Shown here piece after piece: positions 25,016-35,800 of a stretch of 64,000 bases of DNA. The notes beneath the pieces are model-generated. The model was not told the DNA's origin. It did no database searches and saw only the letters and a program-made list of their open reading frames with translations. Source of the DNA: Phlebotomus papatasi (Eukaryota; Arthropoda; Insecta; Diptera; Psychodidae); NCBI RefSeq assembly GCF_024763615.1, contig NC_077224.1, forward strand, positions 44,650,712 to 44,714,711, read 5' to 3'. Position numbers and translations under genes: made by a program. The first letter of the stretch is position 1. Each line of letters opens with the position of its first letter.

Positions 25016-25564
25016 ATGAGCACACCAGGGAAGGAAAAGAAGTGTCCTGAACCAAGGACGCTGCCACCATTCCATACCCCTAACTTCCTTCCCAGCCATT
25101 GCGCCTGTGTAGGAGCTCAAAGTGCCGGATTTTGGGGTGATTTCCAGAAAATTCACCACGTGATTGGGCCCTGCACCAATTACGTCACTCCTCAGCTGTT
25201 ACGACATCAAATTTGGGAATATTCCCTCCATTTGTGCGCTTGCCTCCAGCAATTTTCCAACACATTCCACCTCACTGGAATGTCCAGCAAGAACATTTTC
25301 CAAAAAGGAGTATCTCGTGACTTCGAGAAGAGCCTTGAGGAGGATTTCCCATTCCCCATTGTGCCGGAAAAAACCCACCACTCTGACCCATTTTGCAGTT
25401 TAAAAAAAAATCCAATGACGCCTAGTGCAAATGTTCCAAATAATTCGATAATCATTGGCAAATTTACACATTCACTTTGGCACTCGATGAAAAACTCAGG
25501 TGTGAAGATACATTGCGAAATGCCCCACGTCGTTGATGACGCCAATTCCCCAGAGAATCTCTGA
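25016..25564 (+). CDS. 182-codon ORF of unknown nature in a GC-richer island
   Basis: Open from ATG 25016 to TGA 25564, the longest frame in the first 30 kb. The base composition of 25015-25570 is clearly less AT-rich than its surroundings. The predicted product starts MSTPGKEKKCPEPRT, is rich in Pro, His and Ser, has scattered Cys and no transmembrane segment. I recognise no domain. The opposite strand is also open over 25207-25545, which weakens the coding case. It could be an exon, a conserved regulatory island upstream of the nervana-like gene (about 2.6 kb from its start), or chance. Confidence 0.25.
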   Translation: MSTPGKEKKCPEPRTLPPFHTPNFLPSHCACVGAQSAGFWGDFQKIHHVIGPCTNYVTPQLLRHQIWEYSLHLCACLQQFSNTFHLTGMSSKNIFQKGVSRDFEKSLEEDFPFPIVPEKTHHSDPFCSLKKNPMTPSANVPNNSIIIGKFTHSLWHSMKNSGVKIHCEMPHVVDDANSPENL

Positions 25565-25570
25565 TCTCAA

Positions 25571-27303
25571 AGAATCTCTACCTAGAGACCTTTTATGTAA
25601 TCACCAAGTGGCAACTCCTGGTCAAATCTATAACCTGGGGATAATTGATTTGGTAACAAGTGACCGACAACTTGGCGATAATTATAATTTACATCACAAA
25701 AATAGACATCAATTACGGAGCATTGGATAGAGTATTTTAGCATGCATGATGCGAATTTAGTTTAGTTTTTATTGCCATTTTATTGTTTTTCTCTTTCAAC
25801 TTTTTTAGCAGTCTTGTTTTTCTACAGACGTCGTTTTTTTTAAGTCCGGCCCGCAATGCTATTTTTGTAATCAATTTAATACCTCGTGGAATTCTAAACA
25901 CAGTACCAATCCATAATTCATTGGTTCGATTTTAGTTTTTTTCAAATAGGATAGTGTTCAACAATAAGAAATTAATAAGGAATATTGAGACATTCAGACC
26001 CGGAATGATATTAAAGAATCAAAGAATCTTTATTAACGGAAAATTCTCTCTTCTAATTATGATGTATTGACCTATTTATATTATATTTTTATTATAATTC
26101 ACTATCGTCCACAATATTGTTCATGTGGAGTCCATCCTACCTTGTGCCCATCGCCGTCTTAGAATTGGTGGTAACCTTCAGGGTAAAAAGAATTTCAAGA
26201 AAATTTTCAAGTTTAATTTTGTATATTTTTTTGTGAGTTTGATTATTCTCGTGTATAGAAAAATCAGAAACCAGCTAATATAAATTACTTATTATTTTAG
26301 GCTTTAAATAAAGTTTTAAATTAATGGTTTAAATAGCTCGTACTATAGTTAACACACCATTTTGAATAGATAATTATGGTGTGAAATCTAGCTCCCTCTC
26401 TTTCTTTATCTCTTATTTGGGGTTTTAAATTTTAAATAATAGAAAACATAAGTCCAAATGGACGAAATAGTTATAAACATTTCACTCACTCAGAGGTATA
26501 CCTATTTCAAAGCTCTTGTTTTATGGAGAAACAGGTAATTTCACTATAAGCTATTTACTTTTCGAGTTTTTTTTTTTCAATTAACGAGCTAAACCATTGA
26601 TCTTAATTTAGAACTTACAATGCCTAATATTTTTAATTTAGTAGTCGCGTCATGATAATAAAAATAAAATTAAAAAAAATAATAAAATAAGTTAAGACTT
26701 CAAGAGCATAATCATTATGTCCCATGTGTCAATCTTTTGTGTCTTATTGAAATATACTTTTTCATTATATTTGTTTATATTGTACCGGACTCTTTATTAT
26801 TCCATAACAATGTCTAAAAAAAATATTTCTATCAAAATGAAAATTAGAAATAGCCAAAAAATATTTTTTTAAGTTTAAAGAAACTGAAGGCGAAATATAA
26901 TGTCCAACGCACAATAATTTTGTTTTGTTGTAAACATGTTTTCAAATCTCTTTAACTGTACAGAAGAAGTTATATATCTAGTCTCACTCATTTCTGGCAT
27001 TCTCAAAAACGTATTTAAGATAAATTTTTGCCAGGGATCAGTTCTCCATTTCGGATTACCGATGCCGCAATTGGCCCTTTATGCTCCCCTTACTATTCTA
27101 TCTTATTCCTCGATACGTATTTATAAAAAAAAGTGATTGTACGATGGGCATAAGGAGTAAAAAAAAATACAAAATTTAATATTTTCTAACGACTAAAAAT
27201 CCTACAAACTTTGATATGGTCTATTTCTTACCTCTATGGACTACAGAGACGACAATAGCTCAAAAATTTAAGAATTTTTCTCACACTATTGAATGAAAAA
27301 TAT
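25571..27303. other. Non-coding stretch
   Basis: AT-rich with no supported gene. The phrase CATCGCCGTCTTAGAATTGG near 26147 resembles the insert inside the family A copy at 18001-18346 and may be part of an unnamed dispersed repeat. Confidence 0.4.
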
Positions 27304-27520
27304 TAGGGGAAACTAGGGCACCACCAAACACGGGGTAACACCAAACACTGCGATTTTTTAATCAGATAGTCTATTTCAGAGGACAAGACTTATAGAAATT
27401 TATAGGCATTATAAGGATGCTTGTCCACTGAAGAAATAGTTGAGATATTCCAAGTAGTTTAGAAATAAAGATTAGTGTTTGATGCTACCCCGTGTATAGT
27501 GTTGTCCCAGAATCCCCTAT
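27304..27520. repeat. MITE family C, uninterrupted copy
   Basis: TAGGGGAAACTAGGGCACCA then CCAAACACGGGGTAACACC at the left; GATGCTACCCCGTGTATAGT then GTTGTCCCAGAATCCCCTA at the right. About 217 bp. It preserves the empty target (TTCAGAGGACAAGACTT) of the element inserted in the second copy at 60693-61076. Confidence 0.75.
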
Positions 27521-28140
27521 GTATAATTATTGTGCTTTCTAGTGCTAAGAAGTGTTTGCCTAAGGCCTTATATCCACCAGATGTTTTTTTTTTATATTTT
27601 GCTTAAATCACATTACAACCAGTTAAGCATAACATAGCATATGATCTATTGTTGAAAAATAATTGTAAATGTCCGAAAACGACAAAATTTGGAGCACTCC
27701 GAACGAAAACATATGTGTTTTCTACACCTTGCAAAACTTTGAACGCGTTTTTCTCGAAAATACTTCTTCATTCACATCAAACAGTAAAACTGGAGTAATT
27801 TTCATCCGATTAACTTAAAATTTTCAGCAAAGTCTCAAAAACAAATCACAAAAAACTGCTAATCTTAAGCTTTCCCCTATAGATTATAACCCTTAACAAA
27901 AGGAAATATAAAAAAAAAATAAAAAAATCATTCATCAATGCGGTAATATGAAAATTCATCACTTTTGAGCTCAAATATTTATTTACTATAAATCAAATAG
28001 TTGGAGATTTGCAAAAAAACATTCTAGATTCCTACAAACCTTTTACTTTACGATTATAAACAAACATTAAGAAAAAAATAATTTTAGATAGTCAGAAAAA
28101 ATTATTCTCTCTATAAGTGTAAATAAAGTATAAATAAATA

Positions 28141-28160
28141 TTCTATTCTATTCTATTCTA
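28141..28160 (+). repeat. TTCTA microsatellite, four units
   Basis: Four perfect TTCTA repeats. Confidence 0.9.
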
Positions 28161-28445
28161 AGTGGCTCAATCGTCCTTAAATGGTGAAACATTCAAAGTT
28201 TTAATAGAAATATGGAAAATAAAAAAAAACAAATATAATATTAAAAAATTAGAAACTCACTTTTAAAAGTATTTTTCTGGCAGATACAGTGAGTGGTGGA
28301 AATAAGTATAATTCCACCCATTAATCCTTAAAGAAACTCAACAAAAAAAGAAATGTCAAAAAAAATTCATACGTAGACCATAACATCTTTCATGCCAACA
28401 TAAAAAATCGACATTTTGATTTTTTATTCTAAGTATTTTTAGAAA

Positions 28446-28779
28446 TACAGTAGAGTTCCTCAAATTTGAACTCCTCAAATTTGAACGACGGTTGAGTTCA
28501 AAATGTAAAATTTGAGGTTATGTGAAGAAAGTTTTGCGTTGAGTGCCATTTTTCTCTGATGTTTCTTCAATATTATGGTATTATATTAACTTCCGCAACA
28601 AATTCCATCTATTTCACAATATATTGCATTTATATATTCTCTAAAATTGTTCATCTTAATTTAGGAAAAGTGAATTTTACATGAATTCCGTTATGTTTTT
28701 GAAAATATTGTTCAAATTTGAGGAGTGAGAAATGTCATCTATACCCCCCAAATGTTCAAATTTGAGGAACTCTACTGTA
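28446..28779. mobile_element. Pogo-like MITE, 334 bp
   Basis: TACAGTAGAGTTCCTCAAAT plus TTGAAC at the left is matched, inverted, by GTTCAAATTTGAGGAACTCT plus ACTGTA at the right. CAGTA ends within TA dinucleotides are typical of Tc1/mariner pogo and Tigger elements. The GTTCAAATTTGAGGA word is repeated inside each arm. No transposase frame. Confidence 0.75.
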
Positions 28780-29432
28780 TAATAGAATTTTGTTTTTTAG
28801 GGTGGAAATAAGTATAATTCCACTCAATAAATTGAGCGCTAGGGTATTTATTTTTGACCAAATTTAGGTTAATATCTTTTAATAATTTAATTTTTAAATA
28901 TAATTAATAAATTAAGTTCCATTTTCTAAAGTTTTGCATTAATTTTCACCGAAATATCGTAGGAAAAATGTTTGAAGAACAAAAATAAGGGAAAAATTAA
29001 AGTCTTGGTGAGGATGGATCTTAGTAACTAAGAAAAATGACTAGGTTCTATCAGATAATTATCAAATTTGTCAATATAATTATTATTATTATAACAGAGC
29101 AAAATATAACAGAGCATAAGAGGAAAGGGGGCTCTGTTATAATCCTGACCAAAACCCTGAACGAGTCTCAGAGAAAGATTGCAAGACTTGACCACTGATG
29201 TAGGCTTGGGGACCGAACCAAAAGCTCTGGAGATAGTTGATGTGTTTCCCAGAGTGATTGTATCTTCCCGACGACTTCCGGATTTCCCTATTGTTGATGA
29301 CATTTATTCAGTCCTTGTCTTCAGTCCGTTTTTTCTGCTTTTCCTAAAACAGCGAAGAGACTTTTTGCTATGAAGATGTTTATGAAAAAAAAACTTAGAA
29401 AACACATTTCCCATTGAGAGATAAAAAATCTA

Positions 29433-29953
29433 TAGGATGAGGTAGGGCCACTTTGAGCTGTAGGGCTACATTGATATACGATTTTTTTCAGGCTTCTAAA
29501 AAAGCAAGGCTTTAAAATAAAGTAATTTAGGTTGACCATACTATTATGGAACTAAATAAAATAAATGTAAGGCCTTGCTTCGTTTAGAAGTATGCGAAAA
29601 AAAATCGTATATCAATGTGGCCCTAGTGCTATATTTCGACCGTATACGTATACAAGCTGAAGTCAAAGTGGGAAATTCGGTCTAATTTTTTGTTCTTCAA
29701 TTTGACTTTATTTTGCCAACGTTTCGATCCTGGATGGGATCTTCTTCAGGGCTCATTACATACAAATTCTATCCTTGTCAAAATTGTCCAAAGAATTATT
29801 TAGTAAAGGATTGAATTTGTATGTAATAGGCCCTGAAGAAGATTCCATCCAGGATCAAAACGTTGGCAAAATAAAGTCAAATTGAAGAACAAAATATTAG
29901 ACCGAATTTCCCACTTTGACTTCAGCTTGTCAATGTGGCCCTATCTCCCCGTA
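29433..29953. repeat. MITE family B copy carrying a nested fold-back
   Basis: Left end TAGGATGAGGTAGGGCCACT followed by TTGAGCTGTAGGGCTACATT and GATATACGATTTTTTTC. The inverted partner CGAAAAAAAATCGTATATCA then ATGTGGCCCTA is interrupted by the palindrome at 29652-29930, after which CAATGTGGCCCTATCTCCCC completes the right end. Confidence 0.75.
29652..29930. mobile_element. 279-bp fold-back element with arms of about 118 bp
   Basis: Starts ACAAGCTGAAGTCAAAGTGG and ends CCACTTTGACTTCAGCTTGT. The arms remain complementary through CAACGTTTCGATCCTGGATG and CCTGAAGAAGATTCCATCCA to ACATACAAATTC and GAATTTGTATGT, leaving a loop of about 40 nt. A 13-bp direct repeat (CAATGTGGCCCTA) lies at 29613-29625 and 29931-29943. 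Confidence 0.8.
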
Positions 29954-30378
29954 TATTACAAAATTAGATGATTAAATTTTCTATTTTCTAGAAAATGTTT
30001 CAATATTTCTCTGACTTGTGAAAATAAATAAACTTATTTGATAAAATTCATAAAAATAATTACAAGAGCAATCAAACAACTTTTCTCACAATCCTTATTT
30101 TTTACTTTCATAATTAATATTCATTTAAAACCATCGTCAAATTGTTATATTATTCATGGTTTAACGATGGTAAAATTGTAAAGAAAGGCGTAATAAATAA
30201 AATGCCGTACACAATCACCCCAACTTTGTGAAATGCAATACAAATGAGGCGCCTTTGGAGACAATCGATAATTTTAAACGGAAATTGTTTGATCGATAGT
30301 TCAATTTTCTTCTTGAGCAATTTGAGGACAATTTAACCAAGCAATAAGACTCAATTTGCTAAAGGAAACCATAAGGCC

Positions 30379-32789
30379 ATGGCGAATGCAGCATCTGGTG
30401 TTAAGAGGTACATAAATAAATTCTGTGATTATTCAGGCAAGTGTCTCAATTGTGCTCCCTTTACAGCATGACGCCCCAAGTATTGAGGGATTTGTGTAAG
30501 AAGAACAATCTATATCTCACACCAAATCTCAATGATGTGCTCTATTTGCACTATCAGGGCTTCCAGGAAATAGCTGGACTGGAGGAATACACAGGATTGA
30601 AGTGCCTGTGGCTGGAGTGTAATGCAATTGGTGAGCTAAAGGGTCTGGATAGTCAAACAGAGCTCAGGTGTCTCTTCCTGCAAAATAATTTAATTAAGGT
30701 ATGTTTGGGCTTTTGATATCTCTCTACCTCTTCATTTGCCTGATTGTTTTCCCTCTCTTTGGAATTTGATTGTACAGAAAATTGAGAATTTGCACCAATG
30801 CACCAAACTCGATACCCTCAATTTGTCCCACAATCAACTTCGACGTGTCGACAATTGTACTTCCGACATCCTTCCCGTCCTATCCACCCTCACCATTTCC
30901 CATAACTATATTCGGACAGCAGCGGATATTGAGAATCTGACAAAGTGCCAGAATTTGTCGGTACTGGATCTTTCACACAATAAAATAGATGATATCCTGG
31001 CGGTGAAAGTTTTTGCTGGGATGCCCAATTTGAGAGTCTTGACCCTTGTGGGGAATCCTATTGTAGGATCAATCCCTTCGTACAGAAAGACACTTATTCT
31101 CGAGTGCCTCAATCTGACTTATCTGGACACCAGGCCGGTCTTTCCGAAAGATCGTGCCTTGGCCGAAGCCTGGAAAAGAGGTGGATTCCAGGCTGAAAAG
31201 GAGGAAAATGAGCGATGGAATCATGAGGAACGACGAAAGATGCGTGAAAGTATTAACAGAGTTCTTCGTCGTAGGAATGAGATTAAAGGTCAACAGATGA
31301 CAGAGTTGATCCACAGTAGTAGTGATGAGGAGGAATTTGCTGAATCTCAGAAAGAAAATCTCGAAGCAAAGATTGCAGAAATTATCAAAGAAGTCGAAGG
31401 TCAGGAAATGGAAAAAACTCCTCGTGGGCACATTTTTGAAAAGCCAGAAAAGAACGGTCATCCATATGAAGACAATGATAATATTGAAAATGAAAAATGT
31501 CTGGAAACTACTCAGAATGACTGCGAAACTTCAGATATATCAGATATCGTGTCTACTGATGATGAGGAAAATACGGTGAAAATTAACATAATTGCGGGAA
31601 AATCATTACTTCCAGACGATAAAAATGCCGTAATGGTAGAGTCAAGGGAACATGAAATTGCAGCTGAATCAGAAGAAATCAAAAATCCATTAGAAGAATG
31701 CGTTGAAGTCATTGGCACAAATCCAGAAAAGTGTAGCACACCCAATTGGATAATTCCAGAGATTAGAGAAAATCTCGCTGAAGAAGAAAGTCCAGATAAC
31801 AGTAGAATTTCCACAACAGCAACAGCTAATACAACATTCAATGATTTTTCTTTTAATTGCTCGGAAAATCATACACAGGTTTCTTATTTCTTTTTCAATT
31901 ATATCCAATAGCTTTTTTGATATGGCTTTCTTTTTTATATCGATAGAACTCTCGGGCGTCGTCACCTCTTATGAGCATTTTGAGCATAACTCTTCCGCAT
32001 GACTCCTTCCAGTCACCTCCGAAGCATAAGATTGATGTTGCACCTAAATATCAAAAGACTTCTCCGGTGAAGAAGCCTCCCAGGGAGTTTCATTCAACTG
32101 TTGATGATTTTATGGAGTCTTGTGAGAGGCAGCTTGCGGAAGAAAAAGTGGAATCCGAGCGACTTCTCGCAAGGTATACAGAAGAAGTTAACAAAAGCCT
32201 TCAAGAACTTACCCTTGAGACTCCACAGGAACCACTGGACATTTCTTCCATCCAAGATTTTGAACGAGAATTTGAGGAAATTAGCACAAAAGTGCAAAAT
32301 TTAAATGAGACAAGAATGGAGCAATTTCGGGAGGATAGCAGAGAAGTCAAGAAATTGATTGATGAAGTTTTTGAGAAGGTTAACAATAGAGAAGATAAGA
32401 AAAACTTCAAGGAAGACTGTAAGGTAATCTCCGACAAACTGGAGAAACTCTCTGCTCTGATTGAGAATCCTCCTGTTAATCAGTTTGATGAGTTAGTTGA
32501 GAAGTTCTGCACAGAATCCCAGGAATCAGACAATGCTAAAAATTGGGCAGAAGATTCGAAAATGAAGAAAATCGAAAAGTTCCTTAACACCATCGAAGGA
32601 CCATCTACATCTGATGCTCCAGAAGAAATTGCTGCAGACATTCTTTCGCCTAATTCAACTGACGAGGGAATTCAAATTGAAGACATTGAATTTTCATTCA
32701 GTCCACTCTCAGGCGAAGCATCTGGATCTGAGAATGTCTCCAAAGGTATGGAAGAGCGGGAAATTGAAACATCTCTCCAAGAGGAGTAA
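30379..32789 (+). CDS. dnaaf1: Dynein axonemal assembly factor 1 (LRRC50 / dtr-like)
   Basis: Four exons: 30379-30407, 30467-30698, 30778-31878, 31947-32789, all with GT..AG borders; 2205 nt, 734 aa. The product is a cytosolic factor that pre-assembles dynein arms for motile cilia and sperm. The start MANAASGVK leads into SMTPQVLRDLCKKNNLYLTP and LNDVLYLHYQGF, the conserved DNAAF1 N-terminus, then leucine-rich repeats with LKCLWLECNAIGEL, LDTLNLSHNQL and LSVLDLSHNKI up to about residue 190. The LRR cap TYLDTRPVFPKDRALAEAWK is a family signature. The C-terminal two thirds is acidic, Lys/Glu-rich and coiled-coil-like with low complexity, as in relatives. The ATG of exon 1 was chosen because the frame otherwise opens only at a non-AUG codon (30441). 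Its 3' end converges with aldh1l1, stops 85 bp apart. Confidence 0.93.
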
Positions 32790-32874
32790 CAAGTAACGAT
32801 TGCTTTTAATGTAAAAAAAAATTAATTGTGGTTCTTCAGATGAAATACATTTCTTTTCTTGCTGTTGATAAGTA

Positions 32875-35800
32875 TTAAAATTCAATTGTAACGCACTTAG
32901 TTTTGAGGTATTCATTGAGAGCCTCCCTGCCTAAATCCTTGCCAAAACCACTCTGCTTGAAGCCACCAAATGGAGCAGCAACGTCAGTCTGATCAAAATA
33001 AAAAGAGTTCAATATCTTATCAAAGAATTTAATAGAATTTTTTTCTTACCTTATTGTAAGTGTTGACAAAGACTGTTCCGGCTTCCACTTGTTCGGCAAA
33101 CAGGAGAGCCTTGCTGATGTCTTTGGTAAAGATTCCACTAGCCAAGCCATATTCTGTGTTATTAGCCCTTTTTACAATAGCCTCAACATCACTGAAATTA
33201 CAAATAACTTTGTTATCGCAACGTTTTAGTATAAAGAATGTTTGATACCTTACCTTCCCTTGAACTTGGAAATGACCATAACGGGTCCAAAACTCTCTTC
33301 CTGGGCAATGTACATGTGGTCTTCCACGTCCGTAAAGACAGTCGGTTGGAAGAAGAATCCTTTCATGCCAGGTACCCTTTTTCCGCCAGCTACAAGTTTA
33401 GCGCCTTCCTTAACTCCAATCTCACAGTATTCAACCAGCTTTTCCATGTGCGCTCTATGATTCTGAGGACCGTGAGCAGTTGATCGATTTAGAGGATCAC
33501 CAATGGTCATCGTCTTGAGATCCTTAAGAACCCGCCTGACAAAATCATCATGGACCTTTTCTTCCACAAATATCCTTCCAGCAGCTATGCAATTTTCACC
33601 TTTGTTGAAGAACACAGCAGACATTCCCAGACGAACAGCCTTATCGAGATCACAATCGGCAAAGATCACCAAGGGACTCTTGCCTCCAAGTTCCAGGGAG
33701 CATTTTTTGATATTGGATTCTGCACAAGACGCCATAATTTTCTTGCCGATGGGGGTAGATCCAGTAAAGCCTAGCTTACGAACAAGAGGATGATCAGCAA
33801 TTGCTTGCCCAGTAATTGAGCCAGTTCCAGCTGTAATATTGATCACTCCTGGCGGAAAGCCAGCCTTTACAGATAATTCAGCAAATTTAAGGGCCGTTAG
33901 AGGACAAACTTGAGCAGGTTTCAGCACAACTGCATTTCCAGCAGCTATACAAGCTGCCATTTTCCAAGACAACATCATCAATGGATAATTCCACGGAGTG
34001 ATCAATCCACAGACTCCAATGGGTTCTCTCTTGGTAAAAGTGAGTACATTGTTTGGCCTAGCTGGATTTACAGGGATCGTCGATCCCTCAATCTTATCTG
34101 TCCATCCGGCAAAATATCTCCATACATCAATTGACATGCCAACGTGAGTTTTCAATGCCAAAGTATAAACCGCTCCTGAATCTACAGCCTCAATTGTTGC
34201 AAGTTCCTCCTTATGCTGTTCCATCAAATCAGCCAATTTGAACATCAACTGGCCCCGTTGACGAGCTGAGACCTGCGACCATGGGCCCTTGAAAGCTTCA
34301 TGGGCTGCTTTTACAGCAACATCTACATCATTCTTACTGGCTAGTGCAACTTTGCAGAGAACTTCTTCCGTTGTCGGATTAACAATATCCAGAGTTCGGC
34401 CGTTTTCTGCATCAACAAATTTTCCATTGATGAAGAGTTGCGTGGGAACAGAGATTTCTCTCTTATTAGCCTTCAGCACAAATCCATCGTACTCCACATT
34501 AATTACTCCAGAAGAACTTCCTTGACGAGATACCAAGATTAGTTGAGTGAAAAACTCTTGGAATGTAGGGGCCATGAAGAGAGTTTCGTTCTCGAGACCA
34601 ACGTCATAAGCATCCTTGACTTCTTCAATCAAACGAACAACGTCCATTGAGCCAGCACCACAAGCAAAGAAGTCAGTATCTTCAGTGATATCGACCTTGA
34701 GGATCGATTCCCAGATTCCCTAAAGACAAAATCATAAATTAGATCGGTTTACAGAGCTTTGTATATACTAAACTCACCTTTAAGCTCGTTTCGATAGCCT
34801 TCTCTGCGTCTGTTAACTCCAAAGTAACCTGTCCAGAAGTTTGATCAAACCATTTTGATGATGAGATCATCTTACTTCCCTTCTTAATCCTTTGGACATT
34901 GACGACCTTGCCATCTGATCCGGTAATTAAAAGTCCTTTTTCTGTAACCAAGGCTGGTGTAGTCAATCCTTTGAGCTTAAGAGGTTTTCCTTCTGGAATG
35001 GGATCATCAAACATTTGAGATCCAAAGAGCCTTATCATGACCTCATCTTCATTCTCATCCAGAGCATATGCAATGGCACCAGGAACTGAATCCAAGCCTC
35101 TGATAAAGTTGAAGATTGCCTTTGCTGGTTGATTTAAGTTAATAATCTGGTTCTCTTCCTTGAACATAGGTGGATCATATGTTGCTCCCTCTTCAGTTTG
35201 TTTGATCTTGGGTGCAGTTCCTGCCGCTACCAACCGAACAGCTTCCCCCATGGACGTTACACCTTCAGGGTAGAGGAACCTCTTGTAAATTGAATCGAGG
35301 GTATCAGAATCTTCCACTTCAACTTCCTTCTGAAGCAGAATTGGTCCAGTGTCCAGACCATCATCAGCCCAGAAGATGGAAAAACCTCCAATAGAATCTC
35401 CTTCAATCAAGGTCCAGGATATGGCACTAGCACCACGATGTCGTGGCAGAATTGATGGATGATAGCAAATGCTTCCTAGAGCAGCACCATCGATAACTTC
35501 CATAGGAATGAACTGGGAGCAGAAAGGCAGGACATTCAAATTTGCACCAACGGATTTGTACTTCTCCAGAACGTCAGGAATTGCAACGCCCTTCTTTCGC
35601 CAGACGGAGAATTTGAAGACGGGAATATCGTGATTTTTAGCTGTGACCGCTAGGATATCTTCACGGGAACCCTTGTCGGGAATTGTGAAAACACCAACAA
35701 CTTCATGTCCATCGCTGAGAAGTAATTCAAGAACATCAGCAGCAAAGTTGCTCTGTCCAATCAAGGCTATCTTCAACTTTTTCGGGCCAGAAGAAGTCTT

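Noticed and set aside
29028..29373. Frames of 64-91 codons on both strands
   Set aside because: No motif, mutually overlapping, no splice or promoter context; not called.
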